Source of the DNA: Silurus meridionalis
Lineage: Eukaryota; Chordata; Actinopteri; Siluriformes; Siluridae
DNA length: 64,000 nucleotides
NCBI RefSeq assembly: GCF_014805685.1
Contig: NC_060885.1
Coordinates: forward strand, 6,218,632-6,282,631
Reading direction: 5' to 3'
How positions within the stretch are numbered: the stretch's first letter is position 1; every line of letters begins with the position of its first letter. Position numbers and translations under genes: made by a program. Positions 33,601-46,798 of this stretch are shown piece by piece. The notes beneath the pieces were generated by a model. The model was not told the origin of the DNA. It saw nothing but the letters and a program-made list of their open reading frames with translations, and ran no database searches.

Positions 33601-36600
33601 TATTGGTTAGTAAAAATGCCTTCCACATTCCACAGTATTTTTTTTTAATGAAATCGTTAGCATAATTAATGGAATATATTATGCATAAAGCTACGTATAG
33701 AAATTTGTACATTTGATATTTGATGCCTCAACACTGAATCCTTTCGAATTGCCATTAAGATTTGAAAAGCTACTCAAATATATAGCGAGAAAAACGTAGC
33801 GGTCCTACAACACGGATTTTTCTCAGGGGATTTTATTCTCTGGGATTTCAATTTGCTGAATTCGACAATAAAACCATGGAGTTATCCAAGCAGTGGGGTG
33901 TACTGTGGGAGTAACGTACATCGTCCAATGGCAGAATGAGCTCCGTCACGCTGCATGCCGCAGTCCCTCTATCCCTTTTTTTGTCATCTCTTGCTATTGT
34001 CCCGCAGCTTTTGTGAGTACATTGTGCCCCAAAAAATTTACTGTGTATTGTAGCTGTAGGCCATTCAGTGACATTGCAAAGGGGCTTTGTCAAAGCGAAG
34101 GACGTGGTGGAAAGTTTGCGAGATTTAGGGGACAAAGTCAAATAAAGGGGTCTTTGCCAAAGAATTGGGGGGTTATAGTAACAGAAAATGTGACCACTTT
34201 TTTTTTTCCAACGTATTTGTATCCTACTTCTTCTTTCATGCATCGCTGGCTTTCTCGCGCACTTGTGCACACACGTGCATACCTCCTAACCTCTAGAGAA
34301 AAGACCTGAAGTGATTTGTGGCTTCCATAACGAAAGTACTTCATTAAAAGGCTTCTAAAAAAAAAAAAAAGCTCATTCAGAATGCAAGAGCTCACCGCTG
34401 AAATCCAATACAGTGAAAGCACACGATCTGCATGAAGTGTATGCTTTATATACTATGTTATACTTTACAGTATAAGCTCTAAGGCTCCATTGTATAGTTT
34501 AGTAACCGAAAATGGACCCACCACAGCCAGCTGACGGCTGCAGAGTTTCGAATTTCTTCGATAAAAAAAAAAAAGTGATTTGCTTCTTCGTTGCTTTGCA
34601 TATTTGGTGAAATTGTGTCGCTTTGTAGATTAATGAAATGAAGAAAAATATTTCAACAGCGGGAAGGTGAGAAACTTGAGCGAAACATCTAGGCTTTCCA
34701 CTGTGTTTGACCTGATAGACTTCCTACTGGGCTTAGAGTCACCTTTCAATTTATGAACTGTCAGAAACGAAATTAGTGTTTTTTTTTTTTTTTTTGAGCA
34801 CAGCAAAAATGTCCTCAACATCAAAAGCACAAGTGGACGTTCTACTAAAGTACTCAGGATGAAATACTCTCTGCTCAAGTTTCTTTCATAAAAATCCTTT
34901 CCAGTTACAGCTGTAAGATTATATGGCATTTTGCGATCACGTGGTGGGTAGGTTGACATAAGAAATCGTTTGTGCCTTTGGGCATTGTAAAAAGCAACGA
35001 AAACATTCATTATTCATCAATACCCACTTTATCCTGCTCGTAGTTGAGGCGAAACCCGGGCCTAACCTAGAAACGCTGCCTATTTATTATTCGACATTAA
35101 TGCGCTGCTAAACAAACGTGGATAGATGGAGTTACTCTGTCGCAACATGTTTATCGAAACATCTTGAACGTTTGACACAATGTGATACATTCCCCCAGTC
35201 ATGTGCCTGGAGCCTCGCCGCCCGATAAAAACAACACAGCCGATCGGAATCAAAACATCATGTGTTTGTTGTGAAGCCATTCAATTCGCAAAAAATGCGA
35301 GGCCAAAACACGGCGCTACAATGCCGTGAAGTCGCAGGTACAACAGGGCAAGACCACCCGTCGTGGCAGGTTCGAGTGGGCTTAGCGGTGCGATCGGTGC
35401 CCCTTCGCTTGGTAATGAGATTCCTCAAACCGACAGGGTGTGTAAATCAGCGCACCCAACACCGTCGTTCCTGCAGACTAAACAACCCCAATCAATCATG
35501 GAAAGAATTGTTCCTCGGAAAAATTTTTGCATTGCCAGAAAACATAAATAAAAAAAGAAAGTGCGAGGGGCCTGGGCAAGGAGGAAACATCTGTTGCATA
35601 ATTAATTGAGTTAGACTTGGGTGGCACTGTCATTGCCCAGAAAGATTCAGAAAAGACCTGGTTCTGATTGTGTTTTTGAAAAAGAGAAGCAGTTAGAATT
35701 TGGAGTTTTGGATTATGTTAAATTAAGGGCAGAACCCTTCTTTAGCTTCTAGAGTATTCTCACCTGCTGAGAACATCCCAATAATAAGATATTATCATAA
35801 GAAAGAGAAAGAAGAAATGAACTGATAATTAGGATGTTCCTTATACAATTCGTAGAATTATAGTTATGTTTTCTGTAAACTGGCTCTATCTGTCACATCG
35901 TTCTCAGAACAGCAAGATCTTTGATGGTACAGTATTTGATTAGATTTTTAGGTGGATTCAGGTCCCTGAACACTCCTTGACATATGAATGTTATCTGCCG
36001 TTATAAGGAAAACATCCCTCCTCTTGATGACAGGTGTGCAAGTTTTGTCAAAGCTCGGAAAATATCCCAGCAGACCACACATGCTCCCCAGTTAACCAGT
36101 GACGCCTGAACTGCCCTGACAGTGTTGGTGTTAGAAACACATTACACTAACATTTGGAAATGGTATGCTTACTCTCCAATTATGGCTGAGATTTGTGTTG
36201 GCTGGGGCAGGCAGTTGTGTGATGATTTGTTTAAAGGGGCACAGTCCTTGTGTGTGTGTGTGCATGCAAGAGACAGAACGAAAGAAAGACACAGAGTATG
36301 ATGTACTTAGAGCGAAAGAATGTCAAAAAGCTATGATAATCCCAAGCCCTCATTCCGTTCTTCTTGGTGTAAGCTTACTACGCAGGCGATCGCTGGAAAT
36401 GAGTGGTCGACAGAAACCAGAGTCTTATTTCACAAGACAATAATTTGACATTACATCACAGGGGATGTTGAAATGGTCCAGGCTCACATTAGTGGAATGA
36501 AGACAGAGTGCTGATTTACTGCTGGATATCGCTGACTACGTTGCTTTTTTTTTGTCTCTGGAATATATGAAGTTTATTCATTTATTTAGCTACACTAACC

Positions 36601-38266
36601 TCTATATTCTGGTAAGGATGGCAGTGGATTCATAGCCTATTTAAGAAATAGTGGGGAGTGAAAGCTGGCCCGTGTGGTCCAATACAACAGATGAGCTTCT
36701 GTAGCTTACATTGCTAAAGAAGTTAATGCTCGACTGGTCACAACTGTTTTAGGAGCAAAAGGGGGACCAACCCATTATTAGGCAGGTGGTCATAATGTTA
36801 TGCCTGATTGGTGGCCATAAAGATAAGCCTGATCGGTGTAAGTCATTATTTATTTTATATATTCTTAAGTTAGCTGGTTTGGTTTGGTTTGGAGTTTGGA
36901 AATATGTTCTACAGGTTAGTAGGTCTCAGAAAATTGACCATTTAGGTAAATCATATTAAAACATTTTGTACCTTTTAGGGTCCACCAGCTTGTAAAGCCT
37001 CCCACTGTGTGACTGCATGGTTAAGCTTTTGCTGGATGCCAAGATGTAGACCTCACCTGGTAAAAAGAAAGAACCATAAGGATGTGAGTGCAAGGCTTAC
37101 TTCGTCTTTTATGCCTGGTTTCCAAACTTGTTTCTGGAATACCCTTTGTCCTTCAAATAAAGTATTCTTCCTAATACCATGATCCTGCTGATCAAGTTTC
37201 AGCTGTATATTTAGATTTTGGGTTTGGGGAGTTCTGATCTGCATTTTGCAAGTAGCATTCCTTTGGGTCTCAAGCCAAGCTCTTTAAATAAATAACATCT
37301 CGTATATGTGCACTAAAATGTTCTCGTTCTTCCTTGTAGACCTCAATAGCATGAATGGCAAAAGGATAGTGCTTTGCTCTGCTTCTTTGAGGCATTTGGT
37401 ACAAGAAGTTCATGTTCCCTGGTGATAGGCGGCCAAGCGGGATTGTACAGCATGATGAAACGCAGGCTGCCGTGAGTCACTTGGAGGTTTGATCTCCAGC
37501 AAGGTCTGCAATACAATCCCTATGTTCTGACATGGACTGAACTTGGCACATGGTCCAGATAAACGACCTAGAGAGTAGAATGGCTGTTATCATTGGGCAC
37601 GAGGTTAAATTTGCGGTTAGGTTTGGGGAAGGTAAATGTAAATGGAAACCCCCAGTCACTGACAAATCATTCTGACCTTTGAATCTCAGTCATATCTTCT
37701 GTCAGCAGCAAGAGAGAAAGGAAGTAATGTGTCAGGAAGTTAAACTACTCTGTCATAATGGAATGTGCCATAGAGGAAAGGTATTTTTATGTCTGCATCA
37801 AGTATCCTTTACACAATATTTGTTATTTTATAAGAGACTGATCTACATTATGTGAAAAAAATTAGAACATCTCTATTGTATCTCAAACCCTATGCTAAAA
37901 AAGTGATCATATTGATTATTTAAGAAAGGAAAGAACAAATACACTCACCTATTTCATCCTCTCCAAAACCAAGGATTTGGCCAACTAGTGTGGAACCACA
38001 AGAACTGCTACTTCCAAGGCAGAATGGCTTCTCCTGCCATGGTCGGTCCTCGGCAGATCTCTGTAGTATTCTTAATTTTCTGAAATACCAACATGGTACA
38101 AATTTTATCATCATGTCACTGAGAACAGATTTGGCATTACAAGTTTGGGAACAATCGACACAATCTCAATTTTACTAAAAAACCTTTTCCTCTATGGGGT
38201 AAATGGAAATGAGTAAACTTGGACACCAATTTGGAAACCACTACAAAGATATCACCTGCTATCATG

Positions 38267-38327
<61 letters not shown>

Positions 38328-41300
38328 GTTCTAAACCTTATCATTCCAGAGATTAATGTAAAGAAAATAGTGTAACCTTTACTATTTGACTACATGCTAA
38401 CATCATTATTAGTATTAGATGTAAGTGTCTTACCCATTTTTGTCACCAAAAACATAACTTCCATAAAGTCTTCTTGATTGACAGCCTCTGTAGATGAATC
38501 CACCAACTGGGAGTGCACCACCATTAGCCTCCAAGTCATAAATGGATGGTTTATTTTCTATGTAAAAAAATCATACAAACATATTTTTAAAACAGGCCAT
38601 AATTCTAAAGACTTTTAAATTCTGCTTAGTAATTGAACGAATGGAAAGAGCATTGATTTCTATTAAGATGTTACTTAAATATCTTGACCTTAGCCCTTTT
38701 GCATTCTGCTATTACAGTATATTACACTGTCCCAGCATACCTTGAAGAAAGGCATGATAAATAGGAATATATATCAACTATTTTCCAGCAATCTCTCTAA
38801 ATACCAATGTTTTAATGACAAATGGCTTGAAAACATTAAAGGTAACTTTATTTTATGAGTAGCTGACTGTGCTACTTTTCACCAAATGGCATCTTTACGT
38901 CCAGCTTGAGTGAGGGTGTGTGTGTAAGTGTGTGCGTGTTTGTGTGTGGGGGGGGTGTGTGGTGGTAGGGTGTGTGTGTGTTTGTGTGTGTGTGGGGGTG
39001 CCATTAATGAACACTTTCAGCACAGTGATGTTTTAATGGTCTTAAAGGACTAGTAATTTTCTCAATCCATAGACCATCTTTGGGACGTGTACTGGTGGGG
39101 TATTTACTAGCATGGGGCCATATGCTAGAAAGAACATTGCCCATGGGGGTAAAAATATGACCATATACGCCAGCAAATTCTTAGATTTGAAAGGAAAAAA
39201 CATTCATTATTAATTAAGTGGGTTGTGCTGAAATGTGCCAATTCTTCAAATACATGCTAATTGTCTATGACAATGATAAATCATATTCAAAAGCATAATC
39301 TTCATTTCTCTTCCACAGATAATGTCTCAAGTATATACTGTTATTTTAAGAGACATATTGTATCCTAAATAATGCTAATGCTTGAAGACAAAGGCTAGAT
39401 AATGCATAGAATTTTACACTGATAGATAGACATACCATAATCTTTCCCTTTTCTGATCTGCAGGATCCTTCCTGTTGTTGTGTTTCTTCCAGCCGTATCA
39501 GTACACAAGATCAGGAGGCTCCCATTGGTGTCCATGCGAAGTTTATCCACTGCACACCTACAAAAAACAGGATGCTGATTACGGCAACCATTAGGTTATA
39601 GCAGGATCACTGAGAGCTGTGTGAAATACATCATTTGTAGTAGAGTTTATTTGTGGGATTCCACATTTCTGCATATTCCAAATGTAATTAAGCAACAATA
39701 TACTTTTTTGTTTTGGTTTTTACATTGGTCTAACCCAAACATTATTTAATTTAGTACATTCGCTGTAAAAACTATTTCAATAATAATAATAAAACGTTTT
39801 CGCATTATTCACTCAATTGGTCTGTTTCCAAGAATCTGAAGGCAGGACTTTACCAGAAAAAGTACCATGGAAAGTTTTTCTGATTACAACATAATCTAGA
39901 AATGTGTAACAAACCAGTAAGCCAATAGAACAGCTTCAGTTTAGCCTTGAAATCATCTATGGAACATTCCCAGAGGGAGGAACAGGGTTCTTTCAAAAAG
40001 ATATTGCCTTAGTTAGTGCTTTGGTGATGATGGATAGATGATTATTCTTTCAATGTTTCCTATCCATGACATCTCATGGAGTTTTTCCTTGCCACAGTTC
40101 CCACTGGCTTGTTAATTAGGAACAAACACACAATTATAACGGACAAACTAATTAAATCTCTTTCTCTCCTTTGAGACCAAACCATCGTTAAAAGCTCTAT
40201 ACAAATAAACATTAATTTACGTGAATTGAATGATGGTAGTGAATAGATGGTGGTGGAAAGATATGGTAAGTCTGATGTCCATAGCATAGATCTTTGCATT
40301 TATGTATAGTGATGTTTCTCTCCAAGCTAAGGTCAAGTCAAACCATACCAGCATAATTCCAACCAAACCTTAGCTGTATTCTATTTATAGATTATATTTA
40401 TGAATTGTTCCGCATGCTGACATTTTCTGAAGCACCCTCATATTACCACTCACCTGCCAGGATCATGCAGACCATGGGCAAAGATTTCTGGTGGTTGATT
40501 GGTGCTGTTGAAGTATGGGTTGTCCCCTGGAATGACATAGGGAGTGGAGCACTGATCTGTGTCGACATCTACCCTCAGGACCGATCCAGTAAAGTCACTG
40601 CAATAGCAAATATCTCTCTTAGTAGGTTTACAGAATTAAAATCACATAGCTAAGAACAAGATCAAGATGTCCTACACTACAATCTCACTGCTCATTACAC
40701 CATAATTGGATTCTAATCACATGGGTTTCGAGGTTTATAGAGTGTGTGGGTTAGTGATTTTAAATGATCTATTATATATAAAGGTCTGTTGTGTTTTTGT
40801 GTGACTCTCAATGACTAGATGCTGATGGTTCTGCTGTACATTGTTGTTAGAATCACCTCAATCCATCCATCTCCTCCATATCATCCAGAGTGATCATCCC
40901 ATCTCCAAGAAAGATATGCAAAAGTCCATTAGGTCCGAAGAGCAGCTGCCCACCCAAGTGCTTCCTGTGGAGCTCGGCCACCTCCATTAAGACTCGAAAG
41001 GTCCTAGTGTCCACCTGGTTGGGGTTTTTCCTTGAAAACAATAAGAACATTTTAGAGTCTAGGTTTATTTCATCAAGTTTATTTCTGCCAAATTATATGA
41101 TATAAAATTATGAAATTATATGATTTTCCTCATGAAAAAAACAAAGTTTATGGAACTTTATAATGAGAAAATCTTTTGCATGTTTTTAGGCAGGAATGTC
41201 ATATAATATAATCACAAATTCTGCAAAACAAACCAAACGTTCACTCTTGATTGCTAGGTTGTTATTTATATCGTGTTTAATATTTGAGATTGGTCATAAA

Positions 41301-44300
41301 CTGCTATAATTAAGTGAGTTGCTATCTTTGCTGCACCATGTTTTACAATGCAGCAGAAAAGAATTCCAGTCAAGGAAATTGTTTAATTATGCACCACCAT
41401 TAAATCTCTATAAAACATCCATCAGTGTCATAAAATATTTTACACCATCCTTGGCAGCCAAAAAAACTGGTTTCGAAACCACATGTATGCTGAAACATTT
41501 AATAACAATCATTAAACCCATTTTATTTACCTTCTACCCCTGGAAATGGGTCAGTATGAGATGTGAGCAGTGCGTAAGTGGCTGACTGTTACCTGGACAC
41601 TGTATACTCGGCCACACGAAGAATGTGATCATGAGGGCCGATTGCCCAGCGCTCCTGGTTCGTCGTGTAGGAGACGTAGAGCTTGCCGTTTTTCTTATAA
41701 TTGGGGTGGAATGCCAGGCTTAGCAAGCCCCTTTCATCTCCTCCCTGCAAGTCAGATGGGGAGTACAAAGAATCTAGAAGTTAATTATGTTCCCTTTTTA
41801 AAAGCCAGCGTAGGGCCAGGCCTAAAGCCAGGCCCCCCGTGTCCCTTTCTGTCCCTCTCTTTCTTATTCTCTCCTTTTCTATCTCGCTCTCTCCATATGG
41901 GAGCCAGTTACCCCCATGCCCTCTTGCTCCAGCTTTCTTTTCTTCTCGCCCTTCTTTCTACCTCCTTGACTACTGCATTACAAACAATTATAAAACATTT
42001 GACTCCCAGCAACCCCCTTCTTTCTTGTCCCTCTTTTGGTTATGTGTGGCTCATTTTCGGGGTGAGGCCCCTCCATGATGCACGGGCCCTCCCTGCAGCC
42101 TCCGCCACACTAGTGATTTGTGTGTGTAATCTTTGGGGGGATATCCGCGGATGCAGTGGCGAGAGGCTGAAAGAATTTATTAGCTCACTGGCAGTTCATA
42201 GAGAGCACAAAAAAGCCCAGGAGTCCTTCAGCCCAAGCTGTGGGCCTCCACCTCCTTATTCCACCCCGACTCCCACCCTGTTTCCCTCCTATCCCCTGTT
42301 TCTTTTTTTTTCATTCCTCTAAGAGAGGAATGAAATAAAAAGAAAAGAATAAATAAAAACAAGGAGCAAGCTGATAACTCCCACTGTCTTGGCAACATGT
42401 TTAAAAATTCAATGAAATTGCTTGTGTAATAGGTAAACCTTTGTTTTACCCCGGGGGCAGCTACATCAGTTGTCACAACTCTGGTGGTCTTTTCATCATC
42501 GTCAGCTGTAATAAGCAGCTGTATCATTTCAATCCCTGGCCAAATGATCAGGGTCGGCGTTCATCTCTCTTTCTTGCATTGTTAGGAAAATGAAAAGAAT
42601 GTACAGAATGCCAGGCATATGTGTTCAGAACGTGTGAATAACAGCATTTCAAGCGAGCTTGTTTTTGAACAAAAATGCAGAGATTTAGCGCTTTGGGATC
42701 GGATATAACATGGGAGGAGTGTTTTCACCCCACAATGAGCCAATGCAGCATGTCCAATAAACAAATACAGCATGCCGTCATGTCAGTTATGCGGCATTCC
42801 TTTTCAATAATTCACAGGAACTGAGTAAAGAGAGGTCTTCTGTGAACTGCTTGAGTTAACTCTGTGGTTTAGCCTGCAGAATGAGCCAAAACACACAGAC
42901 CATAAATTGGTCAGAGAAGCTCTGTTAGGCTGTGCTGAACTAATCCAAGTTGGACAGGCCAGTGGCACAAATGTGGACGTGAGTCTGCACCATCTCTGGA
43001 ATGCTCCAGAGAAGAGTGTAAAAGATCTTCAGAGATTTGAATAATCACACTCCGGAGTCTTTTCCATTTGACCACAAGAGTGGGAAAGCCATAAGAGCTG
43101 ACAGATAAATAATGACTTATGGGCTCATTAGGCTTGACAAGACCTTTTATTGTGTTTTTTTTATTGCCATCAAATGCTGCTTCATTGGGCAGTTGGAAGG
43201 AAAAATGCAATTGAAAGACCAAAATGTGTTTGTTGAACCACCAGATTGATATGCTGGATTGATATTATAACTCAAATACAAAGTCAATACAGGAGTTTGA
43301 TGATCTCTCGACAGGGAGAATGCAAACCCCAATGATGATACTGTGCAGAAAACTCCACTCCTCTGGATACAAATTAACAGCTGAAGTGTACTGAAATGAA
43401 GCCAGAATCACTCAATTGTGGTTCATTTATCATTAGAAGAGTAGGAATACCAATGGGGGCAAGTTGTTGGCAGATTCGTACAGATTGAACAGGTCTGCTT
43501 AATTGCAACACTGGCACAAGCATCCTCAACTGAAGCCAAGACACTCCAACCATGTATTTGCAACCTCCTCAGGAATTTACAAGCTGGACATATTGTAAGA
43601 TATCTTTTTTATATAACTGTAACCATAACAGAATACTCTAATCAGTGGGAATTAGGCCGGCTATGATAACCTTCTGGATTCACTTTTTGACTTAGATTTT
43701 AAGTGCATTATACCAACAACAATTCTTTAAAACTCCTCCCAAAGAGCGTTTTAACATATCAAGTGTGTGTCTGTTTTACAATATCCAGATTCAAGAAAGC
43801 AAACAAGTGATAGCCAAAAGAGCCTGCCCTTACAAATGTTCTGCCAGTAGTGGAACCAGAGCCAGAAAGCAAACTACACAGCACTCCCCCTAAATTTTAT
43901 GTAGCCATTGCCATTTTCTTGGCTTTTAGCTTTCAAGCTGTGATTCTTAGCTTAGCTTGAGCATTGCTGTGGTGCACATTTTGATCCCAGTGCTTGGGAA
44001 ATCCTGCATAAAAAGGTTTTAAAAGCATCACCCAGTAACTAATAAAAACAAAAAAAACAGGCATACCTAAAGCTAGCTGAAATCTTAATCCTCAAATCTG
44101 AGCTTGGGATTCAAACACACATCCAGTGTTTTACCTTCTCCAAAACACATACTCCTACACCTGTTATTATATATTACTTTGCCTGGAAATAGAGTACAAT
44201 CAAAAATTTGGGGGAAAGTCTGGAAATCACAATGCTTTTGGACAGACTGTTCATTCTTCAAGAGCAAAACTTTCTTCTGTGGATGAGGACAGTGCTGGGG

Positions 44301-46724
44301 GGAAGTTAAGTCAAGTGAGATGACAGCAGTGATCGTTTCCTGAAGTGATCTTTTAAAAAGGAGGGGGTAAGGGGGAGGAAAACGGACATTTGTCAAAGCT
44401 GGGGTACTTATCTCAGACAGGTCTGAGAGCCCTTCTTGCTCATCGGACTGAAAAAACCCAACAGCTGTGTGTGTAGTGTGACAGAGAGCATGACATGCCG
44501 TGAACTATTTGCTTCAGCAAGAAATACTTTATTGCAGCTGGCTGCCCTCACTCTGGCAATAGAGCCATGCTCACGTTGCATACAGATGTCTTCATCTCCA
44601 CTGCCATGCACCCGGGTCCAGCAGACACAACAGTGAAGTGGTCCCGTGCTTTCGCTGCTAACAATTTAACGTGCATCGAATCAAGGCTAAACTCTTAATC
44701 ACCATCTCCCTCGTACAAATATTTTAAAAGATCAACACATGCTCAGGGTCTTTACGTGTCACCATGAGGGCTGGAGTTCATTTCGGCATCTGGAAAAGCT
44801 TGACTCAACGCAAACCCAAAACAAGTTAATTGGCGAAGCACCGGTGCTTAAGCACAGTCTTGCTCTGTCATATTCAGGCGATGTTAGCAGCTGGTTAACC
44901 TGGTAAACACAGAACAGCTGTGATGGCGTGAAGGATTAAAAAGAGCAAGATCATTATCCCACAATGCACAGCTGAATAAGAATTTAAAAAGTTTCAAACG
45001 GCAAACTGCAAGCCATTCAGATTAGCCAGTTGGCTTGTTTGTCAGCTGACAGGGTTTAATTGTTCCATTTAAGCATTGCACTGGCTTGCAGGATTGTTTA
45101 ATAATTAAAGAGAGAGGAAAAACACTAGCCAGTGACTCTTCTTATAGAAAGAGGTTCAGAAGAATCGCTGTGTTTTCAGGCACAATGGTAAACTTGCAAA
45201 CTATGCTAGTCTAAAAACAAGCATCATTCGGGAATAATGATGACAGAGATGAGATATACATGTGTTTCTGAGCCCTTGGGGTTGGAAAGACAGCAGATAC
45301 CATTTAATCCAAGAACACCCACAGCGCTTGAGGGACCTCCCCACAGTGGACGGACCATTGTTTCTGAGTTGGTGTAATTGGCAGCGGGAGGATTGACGGT
45401 TTGAGGAAACATAGAACATTAGAATCAAAGTTGTGATAAAAACACTATCTACTTTTCCTTAGGAACCAGGGGACCTACCGCGCACACAAAGAGAGCAACA
45501 TCCTGTTGCTACTTCGCGTAAACACCATCCGTTCTGTGTAGCTTCTACGATAGCAGCCAAACTTTACAGAATAGGACTCTTGGGGACTACCAGGGCTTGA
45601 GACTCCCCTAATTGTGACATAATGAGTGTTGGATCCACAGCCAATTATGTTTAATTACGATAAGGTGCACAAGGTCTTCCTAGCGAAGCGTTCGCATGTC
45701 AAATTCACGGAAGCCCATAATCGCTCTCTCTGGGGAAGTAAAAGAAGCATGCGACATATGTAAACTTCCTGTCAGAACGTCAACCACTTCCTCCATCTAG
45801 GGACACTTTTGCAAATAAATGTCTTTAAACAGAGTATTTTTGTAATGCGGACAGATAAACATCCGTAGTGGCACACGGCAAAGCTTCCATTGACGTATGG
45901 GAGGATTTCCTATAATCATGTGGCCACATTCTCTCTGCTCAAATAAAACATATAACATTGCCGCTATTAACAGCTGCATATGCAATACCCTGCAAGTATA
46001 TGTAATATACAGTGTCTTATATTTAATTTGTTTAATTATTACCTGTCGCACTGTGCAAAATGGCCATGATTAAAACTTTGTCAAGTTTGTCAAGTGATAG
46101 CACATAGAATGTTCTGCTTTGTTTTGCTTATATTATCAATCAGTGTAAGACAAAAAGTGGGCTTAATTATACACTGAGGTAATAACGGTAAAATGAGATT
46201 TTCTTTTACATTTTCCCATTGCCACTACCATATGTTGCTATTAACATTGTTTCATCTTATGCTTTTTGCCAACATCATACCTTGCTTGAGCTTTTTAAGG
46301 TTCCAGGATCGAAGGAAACAAGGCAAAGAGCAAGGTAGATTATATAATGTATTGCTGTAGGTTTTTGTACAAACCTGATCGATCTCTTTAATTTAGTATG
46401 AGAATATGTCCTGAAAATGCATTTGCTGTAAGGCCTCCCGTCGACTTAAGATCCAACTTCTCTTATTGTGGAAAGCCAGGATTGTTGGATCTCCAGTACG
46501 TGCAAATTGTTTTACAATACAAACATTTCCACATCTTCCTGCAAATCCATGGAGATGTGCAATGTGTATAGTTAAAGAAGCACTTTTCTTCTATCTCCCC
46601 AAACAATGCATGACCATGCCAGACACTAAAGACATGTGTTTACATGTGTTTACATGGAAGCAAGGTGATTCCATGATGAGTTGAAGTAATACAATACAAT
46701 CACAGAGGTCCCTGAACCATATGG

Positions 46725-46798
<74 letters not shown>

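Noticed and set aside
33848..34309. Overlapping frames of about 140 codons on both strands
   Set aside because: Both strands open in the same stretch without recognisable motifs; intronic.
38266..38328. Regularly spaced repeat considered as a CRISPR-like array
   Set aside because: It is a simple CTAA tetranucleotide microsatellite with no spacers, in a vertebrate intron.
41570..42322. Plus-strand 250-codon frame
   Set aside because: Overlaps hhip exon 5 in antisense and continues through low-complexity CT-rich intron; no domain.
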